Assembly (NCBI GenBank): GCA_947561395.2
Contig: OX387185.1
Location: forward strand, 18,626,366-18,690,365
From: Buxus sempervirens
Lineage: Eukaryota > Streptophyta > Magnoliopsida > Buxales > Buxaceae
DNA length: 64,000 nucleotides
Direction: 5' to 3'
Below are positions 24,810 to 34,999 of the stretch, in pieces (within the stretch, counting starts at the first letter, position 1; the number at the start of each line of letters is the position of its first letter). Below the pieces are notes generated by a model. The model made no database searches. It was not told where the DNA came from and saw only the letters and a list, made by a program, of their open reading frames with translations. Position numbers and translations under genes: made by a program.

Positions 24810-26446
24810 CCCCTACTTCATATTCTACTTTTCAGGTCATCTTGGAGAGGACACCACGGGTTAGACAGATAGTGGGTTGAAGTCTAGAAATTCCATATGA
24901 AAGAGTAGGGTGATTTTATATAGCTGTATTTATTTTATTGGAATCGTAATAGATGATTGTGTAGGATATTAAGAGTTAGTTAAATTGGTAGTTGCCTTTC
25001 ATTTGATTAGTGAATGTAATCGGATGATTCAGCTTCTAATAAGTGATGTAAGCTTCCTAGTACTCTGATAAATCTTAGTTCTTTATTTCCTTATATTTGA
25101 ACTGATTGTAATATACCACAAGTTAATGCCTTGATCCGAGTCAAGAAAAAAAAAAAAAAAAAAAAAACGACCCGGATTCGGGGCGTTACAAAAATTATTG
25201 TGAATCTTAGTTTGTATTTGACCCCAGCTTCATGGTAACACCTCGAGTTTGGTTGTTGAACCGGACTTGGGTTGTTACAGTAGTGAACCGGGTTCGGGTT
25301 GGGTGCCGGTTTGCACTGACCCAAGTTCGGGGCGTTACATCAAAACCCTTCGAAATCATTCAAGAATATTGTATAAACATATTAGAACAGTTTAGGACAA
25401 ATAAAAATACAGAATCACTCATAATCAGATCATCAATGTAAAACCCCGGAATTTTTAGAAATTGGAATTAAGATTTAAAATTATTAAAAAAAAAAACAAA
25501 TAGAGGAAAAAAAAATCATTTGGTTGAATGGGTTCATTTAGTTTAGTGGGTTAAAAGGGTTTGTTTAGTTTAGTGGTTCAATGGGGTTGGTTCAAGTTAA
25601 TGAACCGGCTCATTGGTTCCATGGGTTAAAAAAAAAAAAAAACAAACCTAAGCAATTGACGAATTGGGCATTTGGGGTTTTTGGGTTGCTTGGTTCGTAG
25701 GGGTTAGAAAAAGGAAGCAAAAGAAGGGAAATCGTGGAAAAGGGAAATCAAAATCGTTGGAGAAGAAGAAGAATAAGAGAGAGGAAGCAATCGTTTCCTC
25801 TTGGTCGTTTGTGGGAAGAGAGGAAGAACTCGAGTGGAAGAGAAGAGGAGAAGAAATCGTGGAAGAAGGAAAACGAGTGGAGGAAGAGAGAAAACGAGCA
25901 GGAGAAGAAGGAAAAGAGAAGAGGAAGAGGAAAATAGAGAGAGTGGGTGTGGATCTTGGCGAAAATCTGTAAGTAGCATAGTTATTCAATTTAATCAATT
26001 TTCGTTGGTTTTTTTCTGATTTCTATTTGCTTGTTCAACCACTGTTGAGTTTTTGATGGAATCCTGTTTTGATCAATTTCCATTTGATCACTGTTTGGTT
26101 CTGGTTATTTCTGTTTCTGTCAATGTCTGTTGGGTTTCTGCTTCTGTCGATGTCTGTTGGGATTTTGTTTCTGTCGACTTCTGTTGGGTTTCTGTTTCGT
26201 TGGATTTCTGTTTTGATCTAAGCAGGTATTATATTAAAGTGGCTGTTAGACTAGAACCCTTGCTTCCATACTTGGCAGCCTGAGGTTTTTCGGTTATTCT
26301 AATTATAAAAAGCACAAAATTGGGTTTGTCTCATGATTCATGAGCATGTTTATGAGCTAAAGAGCCAAGAAGTATAGTTTAACTCCTCAATAGCAATTAC
26401 TGACCACCCATTTAATGTTTAAGAGAAAATCAACTTAGTAGAATAC

Positions 26447-26719
26447 TTGTAAATCTTCACTACTTCTAGTGCAACTGCACAAGCTAACGGATGAGCAGAA
26501 AAGGTAAATCCATGGGAAAACACACCTGATAATACAAGATTAGTAGAAATACTCAAAAACAATAATTTTTAAGTAAAGAAACAAATAATGTTTAAGGATC
26601 TTGAGTTAATGGAGAAGTACTTTAAACATACCAAGTTTAGCAGCATAGGAGAATATCACATCTGAAATTTCAAGGCTTATCAGAACTGCAGCAATTGGCA
26701 TGTATGCAGAAACAAGTCC
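26447..26719 (-). pseudogene. Captured fragment of a GABA transaminase gene (two exons, introns kept)
   Basis: On the minus strand two pieces read as adjacent exons of plant gamma-aminobutyrate transaminase (POP2/GABA-T), a class III pyridoxal-phosphate aminotransferase that in plants breaks down GABA in mitochondria. Exon at 26632-26719 reads G-L-V then SAYMPIAAVLISLEISDVIF, then SYAAKL; exon at 26447-26525 reads VFSHGF.. with [20 protein letters not shown] then IYK. Both match my memory of the family (SAYMPIGA..., [21 protein letters not shown]..., LKIYKERN). The exon edges have AG/GT splice dinucleotides (TTTGTAG before, GTATG after the first; TATCAG before the second), and the intron between them is still there. 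The DNA was therefore copied from the gene, not from mature mRNA. It covers only about 55 residues from the middle of the enzyme and lies inside an LTR, so it is a fragment, not a working gene. Flanking sequence to about 26225 and 27030 looks like intron or other host DNA. Confidence 0.85.
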
Positions 26720-27169
26720 CTACAAACAGAAAAGTGAGCCTTTTAATCTTGAACCTAATATTTAGATTTTGCAGTCAAGTGAGCTAAGGCCTTGATTTAA
26801 GGAAAAATGCTTCACACCAGCACATGCTAACCAAGTATAATCCTAGTTCCTAAACTGTTACTCTATGGAATAAGATATGTATATCTAATTGTAAAATAAT
26901 CGGCATGAATGTTTTGGAAATACTTGTCATTAAAGCCAACTTGGCATCTTTTCCTTCCTTTTATTCGGTAGAAGAACAATGAACAGCCCATCCACCACCT
27001 TTCACTTTTCCCTTTTTTGATGCTATGATTTATTGTTATTAGTTTTCATTGGGAGCTTGGATTCTTGTAACTGGGGGGTTGAGGACGGCAGTTCACCCTA
27101 GCTCATGAGGGGCCGGGGGTTGTGAACTTGCATCCTCCTCAGAATGTGCCACAGCAACCCGTAAAGTCA

Positions 27170-27305
27170 ACTAGATGGTCTCATTGAGATCACTAACTCG
27201 ATGGTCTAATAAAGATCACTAACTCGATGGTCTAATAGAGATCACTAACTCGATGGTCTAATAGAGATCACTAACTCGATGGTCTGAAGAGATCACTAAC
27301 TTGCT
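27170..27305 (+). repeat. Minisatellite, ACTCGATGGTCTAATAGAGATC units
   Basis: Five units of 26-28 bases (CTAACTCGATGGTCTAATAGAG followed by ATCA), the last two diverged, in the slot before the hairpin of LTR 25437-28155. Confidence 0.9.
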
Positions 27306-27649
27306 ATGGTTGGATTGGGTTGTACTTGCCAGCTCATGCATGTCTCATGCTTGAGTGCTCCGCTTTGGAATAGCGATCCTAGCTAGATCTTTCCATTGTA
27401 AGTCGTGAGCTGATGAATTGGACAAGTGAATTAAATCATTGTTATTACATGAGACTTTACTGAAATCGTGATTTGGATTAATCTGATTTTATCTATTTTA
27501 TGATTCCACAGAATTCAAAGTAATGTCATTACATGATATTGATATAGATTTAGCATGTGTTGTCAAAGTTTGATGGTATAGTACATTATCATGCTATTTT
27601 ACTGTTTGAAACTGCATAAAATGTTCTTATCATGCATTATGCTGCTTAC

Positions 27650-27665
27650 TGAGATGTTAGTCTCA
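27650..27665 (+). other. Conserved LTR hairpin
   Basis: TGAGA, loop TGTTAG, TCTCA, after GCATTATGCTGCTTAC and 30 bases before the CAG at 27696-27698. Confidence 0.6.
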
Positions 27666-27697
27666 AGCGTGTTTTGTTTTTACTGGTTTTGTTTTCA

Positions 27698-27790
27698 GAT
27701 AAATCTGCAGAGCAACCACAAACTGAGGTAGGCAGAACTAACGGGTTTGATGACGACTACAACCCGGAGGATTATTATTATCCTGGATAG
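27698..27790 (+). other. Short open tail after LTR acceptor-like site
   Basis: 30 codons plus stop, starting DKSAEQPQTEV and ending NPEDYYYPG. The EDYYYP end is also seen at 40541-40630 and, in related form, at 53247-53324, 60302-60379 and 31572-31652. Confidence 0.55.
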
Positions 27791-30548
27791 GGTTGGGCAT
27801 TGTTTTTATGTAGTCGTCTATTTTTTGGATTGTGTATAAATTGTAAATGAGAAAGAGAGAAAAGAAGGGAAAACCTTAGTAAACTTTACTTTAAATCTGT
27901 AGATGTTTGATGGCTTAGTTTTTTTGGAATGGTGTATATTATCTATATATTTTGTGTTTATCAGGTATTGGTTTGAGGGCTTAGCCCATTTTTATAAATA
28001 CAGACGTTATATAGCCGTTTTTCCGAAAATTTTTGGATTAAAATATAACTGTTTGGTTAGTTTTTAAAACTTAGAAATGCATTTCTGGGACCTCACCTGA
28101 TGTCAAGGAACCGGCATATACCTTTAATGAACATGTCCGGGTCCGGGGCGTCACAATCAAATTCACGAATAACCATGATCATCGAATAATCTTTGAAATT
28201 TCTGTTAATGCATATTTAAAGGGATTACCTACCTCTTCTGAAACTTAAATCTTCTTTAATAGCACTGCAAAATCACCCCAACGAGAATCCAAATGAACCC
28301 AAATCCCCTTTATCTTGTTTGGATCAAACAACACACTTTCAAAAACTCACATTCATGTTTAAGACTTCCAAAAAGGAATTTTTCTAATCTGTTTTTTACC
28401 TGCAAATCTGGATGAATTCCCCTCTTTCTCTTTCTTCAAAAATCTGCTCCAAGGTTGCTATGAATTAGGGTTTGATCATTAGAATGAAAGAGAAGAAGAA
28501 GTGAAGAAGTGGGAAGGAGTTGTGTATGTGCGGCTGTTCACTTGGACTTGAACAGTCGCATGCCAATTAGGTTTATTTTATTATTTTCTTCCCTTTACTC
28601 ATTTGCCCCTACCAGTATTTTAACCCTATTACCAATTCTTATAACTGTCTTACCTTTAACCTCTTCCAACCAAACTCAATTGTTAAACCCAAAAGGGTCT
28701 GGGTCAACCTCCACTTTTCTGGGGGTTCGACCACCTTCTTTATTCTTATTATTTTTATTTTCATCAATATTTACTTAAATAAATCACAACAACAACAAAA
28801 TTATTATATTTTAATTCTGCTCAACCTAAATTCATGAACTCATCTTAGATAGGTTCCCCAATTTCCTCCGGGTCACCTTGGATTTCTCCGGTTTGAACCA
28901 ATTCCTCATCCCCTGCATTGTTAATGTAAAATCCCAGATTTTATTAATACAATAAAAATAATTATTAAATAAACTAACTGGGTTAATAATATGCAGGAGA
29001 TGAGACATTGGTTCAACCCGGAGGAGTCCAAAGTGAACCGGAAGAGATTGGAGAGCCTATATAAGGTGAGTTTATGATTTTAGGCTAAATATAATTTTAA
29101 TATAATAATTTTTAGTTATTGCTGTGGTTTATATTAATAAGAACTAATTAAAAGTAAAATATAAGGATCTAGAGGAGTTGGTCGAACCCTAAGAAAGTGG
29201 GTTGATCCAAAGGATGGGTTTGGTTTGAGGTTTAATGGCTTGATATGAGTTGGTTTAAAGAAGGAGGATAAATTGGTAAAAGAAAATAAATTAACAAAAT
29301 AACCTAAATATGCATGAGACTATTCACGCATAAGCCCAAAGGAAATGGTCGCACGTTCCTTCTCTTTCTTCCTCCATTCTTCTCATTGCTTTCCAAGGAT
29401 CAAACCCTAACCTTCTTACATCTTTGGAGCAGACTTTTCAGAAGAAAAGAGAGGATTCTTGTCCATAAAAACTCAGGTAAAAATTAAACTAGAAGAAGTT
29501 TCTATTTTGAGAAGTTTAGATGTGTTGAGAGTTCTTAAAGTTACAATTTTTGTTTCAGAAGTGATAGAGACTTGTTGTGATCAATTAGAGATTCTTTGGA
29601 GTGATATTGGAGAGTTTTAGAGAAGGTTTAAGCTTCAGGAACAGGTAAGTAGTCCCTTTAAAGTTTGCACAAAACAAATTTGTGTTTATTTGATATTCAT
29701 GGTTATTCGGTGATTTGATGAGTTGTTTGCATGGTTTATGATGTTTAATTATTTGGAAATTGTTCTAATATGTTTATAAAGTGTTTTATATTGATTTATA
29801 ATAGATTTGATGCATTGTTTATTGAGTTGTTGAATTTTTGGGGATTTACGCAACTTTTTGGAAATCTTCGTCATTATGGGCCACTCGAACAGTCGCTCAA
29901 GCGCCCTGTCTGTTTGATTAAAACCCGAGAGAAATTTATATTCAGAAGAATTGTCGCCCGAACAGTCGCTTGAGAGATCTATTGAGCGACCAACCCCTGA
30001 AATAACCTATGTATAAGGCTGTTTGAGCGCCCTGTCTGTCAGATTTTTGAAATTAGCCCATCAGCCTAGTTTTTCACTACGGAATTGTTTTTATCATTTT
30101 TAATCTATGTACCATCAAGTTCAAGGTATTTAGAGATAGTTTGCACTGGTGGATGTTTAAAATTCATTTTTATAAAGATTTTGGGTAGATTTTACCAAAG
30201 AGGCACTTTTACTTAATACCATTGTTCCAAATGATTCTAGTTTTAACAAAAGTTGATTTTATGAGTTCCTACACCTGAATTTGGGTGATATGAAGGTATT
30301 TTGTGCATCAATGGAGTCGATACACATTCGGGACCTATTTGCCCGTTGAAACCTGGAGTTTGGACATATGACTTGGTACATCTTGTTTTGGTTTTTGGGT
30401 CACAGTTGTGACAAGGCAGGTGACTGTTTTCTTGTTTTCTGCAGGGTGGATTTGGTTATACAAATGAGGTTTTGTATTTGTGGGTGTTATTGGGAAATAT
30501 GTCTATTCCTTGGTTTGTTTTTCCATTGTTGAGTGGGCTTAGCGGTTA

Positions 30549-30560
30549 TATGGATCCATA
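30549..30560 (+). other. Conserved LTR palindrome TATGGATCCATA at an insertion point
   Basis: Perfect 12-bp palindrome directly followed, one base later, by the end of the reversed LTR 30562-37224. Confidence 0.7.
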
Positions 30561-31571
30561 GTATCACGACTAGGAACCAAGCCTGCCCATCCCAGGCACA
30601 ACCCGTTCTAGACCGTGGCAAGTGGGCCCTTTCTCTTAACAAAACACGGAGGAATTTAAAACTTTTTCATAATGAGTGCAGGTGCAACAGTTTATACATG
30701 TACATAACAAAAGTGTGTGTATATATATATAAGAAATGAAATAAGACACGAGAGTTGATTACAAACAATGGGTGACTACATCACACCTCTCAGCTACAAG
30801 GGTTTACAATCCAAAGCTATACATATTATATAATAAAAGAAAATCCTAAGGCCTATAGTAGTCTTCCTCTCTACCCGATGGCCTTTTCCTTTCCTTTATC
30901 CCCAGCTCGGTCCTTCACACCGGATGTCGATGGATCTAAAAAATAAGATAGATAACAAGTGTGAGACGAATGTCTCAGTAAGCAACACATACATGATTCA
31001 ATAAAACACAGTTCATGCAAATATATCTCGATGAAACCATGACATGCGGGTAGTTTTAATACTATAAAATCCACGGCATTTCATGTGTCATATAGTGGTG
31101 CATGCATGTGCTTCAGTGTACAGTTCATCAATTTATAACAATTGCAATCAATAAACATTATAGTAAATGTAACAGATCCCAAGCTTGCGTGGAAGATACA
31201 ATGTAGCGCCCCAGATCCGGGTCTGCCCTATCACAGCACCAACCCGTACCCGAGACCTACATATGGGCCTAATAGAACCGGATTAACACAATTAATCCTG
31301 GGCAATTACAAAGTAATCATCAGAGTGCATGACTAAAGAAGCATGGAATAAAAATTTCCATCTAATCAAAATATCATCTGTACTATAATCTCCAAAACAT
31401 GATATATATATGTGAACAAAATACAACTAAGGCAACTAACCATTCACAATGATCTCTCCAAAATATACATACATGAACAAAAGATATCTCCCAAGAGTAT
31501 AAGTCCAAAAATGATATAACATCCCATATACAATCCCCAATGCCAAATACAACATCATAAAAAGAATCCTA

Positions 31572-31652
31572 CTATGGGTAGTAGTAGCTCTTAAGCATGT
31601 ACTCAAGCTCACCCTCAATAACTGCCCCGGTATGCGGCTCACCAAGCAGATC
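31572..31652 (-). other. Short open tail after LTR acceptor-like site
   Basis: Minus strand, 26 codons plus stop: starts DLLGEPHTGAVIEGE and ends KSYYYP. It shares D-L-x-G-E-x-x-T-G with the tail at 53247-53324 (DLRGEAPTG) though the LTRs belong to different families. Confidence 0.55.
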
Positions 31653-31683
31653 TGAAAACAAATCCGGTAAAACAAAACACGCG

Positions 31684-31700
31684 TGAGACTTAAAGTCCCA
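31684..31700 (-). other. Conserved LTR hairpin
   Basis: Read on the minus strand: TGGGACT, loop TTA, AGTCTCA. The 7-bp stem has one G-T wobble. Follows TTGCTTAC and precedes the acceptor-like CAG. Confidence 0.65.
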
Positions 31701-31954
31701 GTAAGCAACAAACATGCATGTAGAGAAACAGTTTATGCAATTTTGTAACATCATGATAATATTCACAAGTATAAGATACCAAATGCAAACCAAAACATCT
31801 CAAACAGATATAAAGCGTAATTCCAAGTCAAATATCTCAATCGGGTAATTCGTGAAATCAAATCAACAATTCCAAGTCAAATGTCTCAATCAAGTAATTG
31901 ATGAAATCAAATCAACAATTCCAAGTCAAATATCCAAATGCGATTAATAATCGT

Positions 31955-32185
31955 TGTCCAAGATTAAGGCCAAGTGGAGTATTTCAACACTACCGACGAA
32001 TCAAGGCCCAGTGGAGTACTTCTACACTGTCGATGAAGTCAAGGCCAAGTGGAGTACTTCTACACCGCCGATGCATCAAAGCCAAGTGGAATACTTCTAC
32101 GTTGCCCGATGAATCAAGGCCAAGTGGAGTACTTCTACGCTGTCCGATGAATCAAGGCTAAGTGGAGTACTTCTACACTGCTTCG
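31955..32185 (-). repeat. Minisatellite, AAGGCCAAGTGGAGTACTTC units
   Basis: Six or seven units of about 35-37 bases on the plus strand: AAGGCCAAGTGGAGTACTTC followed by TACACTG and CCGATGAATC. Slot between CpG-rich block and hairpin of LTR 31202-34993. Confidence 0.9.
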
Positions 32186-33429
32186 GTTCATGAAATCCAA
32201 AATCAATCAAAACGAATACCATGAAATCCTCAAAATACATTTTTGATGAGTGGGATAGTCTTAAGATTCCTAATAAGGTCACCCTACCAAAAATCAATGG
32301 ATTCCGAGACGAAAAGTTTTGGACCTAAAAAAATTCTAATTCTGGATAAAAATGTTGACTTTTCGGTGTAGAATTTTTCTAGAGAGATCTACAAGGAATT
32401 TCGAGCTCAATTCTGGTTGTGGTCTATTGGAGAGTAAAGAAATCTTCTAGAATTTTCTGGGCTTCTGAATCCCTCGTTTGGGTATCAAACTTAAAAAGTG
32501 GCAATTTTTGAAAATCGGGAAAACTGAAAATTTAGGCACAAACTGAAAAGTTGACTTTTTATTGGTTGGGAATTGGGCCTTGGGAGTATTTTTATTGGTT
32601 CCAAATGGGGGGTAAAACCTTATTTACATGTAAAGACTTAAGTAAATGGAGCAATAAATACACATGACATTTACTTGGATGTGCGCGCGTTGAGGCTTAA
32701 GGTTCGGGCGTTAAGGTTAAAACAAAGGCAGCGCGCGCACATTGAAGGTTGACGTTCGCACGCTGAGGCAATACACAGGTTGGCGCGAGCGCGTTGAGCT
32801 TTGACGTTCGCGCGCTAAGGTTTAGGATCAATCGCCAAATCTCCGGATTAATCGCCAAGTCGGGATTTTGAAATATTTTGACTATTTTCAACACCAAACT
32901 CATGGGAATCATTTCCAGCACTTCCAACATCAAATAGGATTATCATAAAACATCCCAACATGCTTTAAAACACTTTCCAAACCAAAGATTCATCCCAAAT
33001 CTCAAACCCTAATCTGAAATATAATCAATAGAGCTAGAAATCCATGGCAAATCAATAGAAGACTAAACAAGAGTATTATACAATCAAAACCCACGAATTT
33101 TAGAAGCAAATAGCAACATGCAAGATCATTTCTTCAAATAAATCAAACTCTAGAGAGAGAATACGAAAGTTGGTAATTCATTTTGTTTGGAAGGGTTTGC
33201 TACTTACTTGTTAATGGAGAAAAAACCTCCTCTCCTAGCCCTCCTCTTCTTCTCCTTCTTCTTCTTCTTGAAGCTTTGAAGCAAGCTCCCACAACTCTCT
33301 CTTTTGTTTTATACGATCAAGACAAGAGGAAGTGTTCTCAAAGCACTTTAATAGAAATTAGGGCATCCTTTTATATGCCCAAGTTTTTGGTCTTTCAAAT
33401 CTGCCTCTAAACAAAGCTTTTATTCAACT

Positions 33430-34735
33430 AAACCCTAGGATGTACCTAAGGCATACCAGGGGTATCTTAGTGTTATTCGAGTGGGGTACCTTGGTATTAA
33501 GTGGGGTTCCTTAGTATTAAGTGGGGTGTTTGCCTTAGCCACTTCAAAAGGCATGCTTTAGGAATGCTTGGGAGGTGTACCTCAGTTAACACAGAAGGGT
33601 ACCTCAGTTATATGAGGGGTACTTTAGTTATTTGAGGACGTACCTTGATGTTTCAAAGGATTTACCTTAGTTATTCTAAGGGATAAACTTTAGATAAGCT
33701 TAGAGGTGTACCTTAGTCATATTGAGGAGGGTACTTAACTATAGAAGGAGTGTACCTTAGTTATGTGAGGGGGTACCTTAGCTATATAAAGGGTTATACC
33801 TTAGGCAAAACAATGGGGGTTACCTTACTTATATAGGGGTTACTTTAGTTAGATAAAGGGGGTACTTTGGCTATATAGGGGGTGTATCCTAGGTGAAACA
33901 GTGGGGGTACCTTACTTATATGAGGGGTGTACCTTAGGTAATATAGGGGATATACCTTAGATATGTTGGAGGTACTTTAGTTATATAAAGGGGGTACCTT
34001 AGATGTATAAGGGAATGTACCTTAAGTAAACAAGAGGTACTTTAAGTAAAACAGTAGGGTACCTTAGTTAAAATAAAGGGTTACCTTAGGCAATACAAGT
34101 GAGGTACCTTAGGTATAATTAAGGGATAATTTAGGCATTTGAATGGGGTACCTTAGGCAAAACAGTGGGGTACCTTAGCCAATATGAGTGAGGTGCCTTA
34201 GGTAATATAAGGGGATACTTTAGATATACATGTGGGGTACCTTAGGCAAACACAAGAGGATACCTTAGGCAAACACAGGGGTACCTTAGGGAATTAAAGT
34301 AGGGTACTTTAGGGATACAAGTGGGATACCTTAGGTATAATTGAGGGGTACTTTAAGTAACACTTGGGTGGTATCTTGGGTAATACTTGGGCATACCTTG
34401 GGCACACAATGGGGGTACCTTAGGAAATACTTGGGTGTACCTCGGGTATAGAAGTGGGGTACCTGGGGTATACTTGAAAGGCTATTTGGGTATTCTTGGG
34501 AGATACTTAAGGTACACTTGAGAGGTACCTTGGGCATTCTTAAGAGTTACTTTGAGTATTCTTAGGGGATAATTTGGGTACACTTGGGATGTACCTTGGG
34601 TACTCTTAGGAGTTACTTTAAGTATTCTTGAGAGTATTTTGGGGTATACATGGGTATACACTAGTGTTATCCGAGAGGGTACCTGGGGTAAACTTTGGGG
34701 TACCATGGGTATACTTGGAAATTACTCTAGGTACA
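33430..34735 (-). repeat. Long minisatellite, GGTACCTTAGG units, about 1.3 kb
   Basis: Some 45-55 diverged units of about 20-30 bases, each carrying GGTACCTTAGG or a one- to two-base variant followed by an A-rich stretch and GGGG. Unit length and spacing drift; the part after 34330 uses ACTTGGG and TATTCTTGGG forms. It lies in the first third of the reversed LTR 31202-34993, upstream of the TATA-like box, that is in the U3 part, unlike the minisatellites of the other LTRs. Confidence 0.92.
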
Positions 34736-34999
34736 CATAATTTTAATTTTTCAGAATTTGATTTCCAATTCATATAAGTTAATAGGAGAGTATCTTAGAC
34801 AATTGGAATTTAGAAATAACATTAATTAAACTTACCTTAATAACCTTCATAAAGTTCAATTGATTTCTTTAAATCCTCAAGAATAATCCACATTTACCTC
34901 ATCTTCATAACACAAATACTTAATTAGTCTAATAATCACACTTTAGATAATTAATCTTAATAATTAAGATATAATCCAGGTCGGGGTTTTACATACGAG

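Larger units (their letters stand above)
21946..25190 (+). mobile_element. Solo LTR, chromovirus-like, nested in 19106-25339
   Basis: 3.2 kb, from TGTAAAACCCCGAATTTTC to GGATTCGGGGCGTTACA; duplication AAAAT at 21941-21945 and 25191-25195. Parts: purine-rich leader (22610-22780); donor-like GTAGGTGGCACTCC at 22781-22794; CpG-rich block of GCGCCGAG/GCGCTC motifs (22940-23130); minisatellite of CTTGGTGGCGGAGA units (23730-24060); hairpin TGAGATA-GTTG-TATCTCA 24792-24809; pyrimidine tract ending CAG at 24833-24835, followed by GTCATCTTGGAGAGGAC. An A-run of about 22 lies just before the end (25145-25167). Confidence 0.92.
19106..25339 (+). mobile_element. Solo LTR, chromovirus-like, hosting a nested solo LTR
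   Basis: Starts TGTAAAACCTCAAATTTTC and ends CAAGTTCGGGGCGTTACA; duplication TCAAA at 19101-19105 and 25340-25344. Without the insert 21946-25190 it is about 3.0 kb and matches the solo LTR 47300-50271 along its whole length. Parts: TATA box 19676-19684; purine-rich leader; GC-type donor-like AAG|GCAAGTAGTAACC at 19975-19990; short GCGCCTAGG block near 20310-20350; palindrome 21147-21158; TTTACGGCAGAGATG-type repeats 21010-21075; hairpin TGAGAT-GTAA-ATCTCA 21730-21745; pyrimidine tract ending CAG at 21766-21768. Confidence 0.92.
25437..28155 (+). mobile_element. Solo LTR, chromovirus-like, carrying a captured host-gene fragment
   Basis: 2.7 kb, from TGTAAAACCCCGGAATTT to GGGTCCGGGGCGTCACA; duplication ATCAA at 25432-25436 and 28156-28160. 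Parts: extremely purine-rich leader 25690-25960; donor-like CTGTAAGTAGCATAG 25967-25981; TCTGTTGGGTTTCTG repeats 26090-26215; about 0.8 kb of foreign sequence (about 26225-27030) holding GABA-transaminase exons on the minus strand; minisatellite of ACTCGATGGTCTAATAGAGA units 27170-27305; hairpin 27650-27665; CAG 27696-27698; tail 27698-27790 ending EDYYYPG. Confidence 0.92.
15758..28924 (-). mobile_element. LTR, reversed, chromovirus-like family shared with 28925 element
   Basis: Own sequence: 15758-16911, 18565-19105, 25340-25436 and 28156-28924; three solo LTRs have entered it. On the plus strand it starts TGTAATGCCCCAGATGCAAG, the reverse of an LTR end. The minus strand matches the plus-strand LTR at 28925 piece by piece: leader region (28400-28900 against 28980-29500), donor-like GAGGTAGGTAATCC (about 28220-28235), CpG-rich block (18780-19030), hairpin (16185-16201) and tail (16070-16156). 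The last 60-70 bases expected at its beginning are absent before 28925, because the 28925 element starts there. No second GATCA duplication is seen in the window. Confidence 0.78.
31202..34993 (-). mobile_element. Solo LTR, reversed, family X, 3.8 kb
   Basis: Plus-strand start TGTAGCGCCCCAGATCCGGG and end CAGGTCGGGGTTTTACA, flanked by TACAA (31197-31201) and TACGA (34994-34998), a duplication with one change. Minus-strand order: AT-rich start; long GGTACCTTAG minisatellite (34735-33430); TATA-like CATATAAAAGG near 33375; donor-like AAGTAAGTAGCAAACCC near 33195-33212; CpG-rich CGCGCGAACGTC block (32690-32830); a stretch similar to the Ogre-type LTR (32290-32700); minisatellite of AAGTGGAGTACTTCTACAC units (32180-31960); hairpin 31684-31700; tail 31572-31652. 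Confidence 0.87.

Noticed and set aside
25664-25972. Overlapping open frames on both strands in the purine-rich leader
   Set aside because: A/G-rich DNA yields stop-poor Lys/Glu/Arg or Ser/Leu/Phe frames on both strands; no domain and no similar protein in other LTR leaders.
15758-30561. Foldback (Foldback/MITE-type DNA transposon) formed by the two inverted LTRs
   Set aside because: Both arms carry LTR ends, splice-like sites and tails of an LTR family, and the plus-strand arm runs on into chromovirus gag and pol remnants.
34331-34706. Minus-strand repeat protein (YPKVPL/YTQGTSQVYP-like)
   Set aside because: It is only the translation of the GGTACCTTAGG minisatellite; unit length is not kept as a multiple of three.
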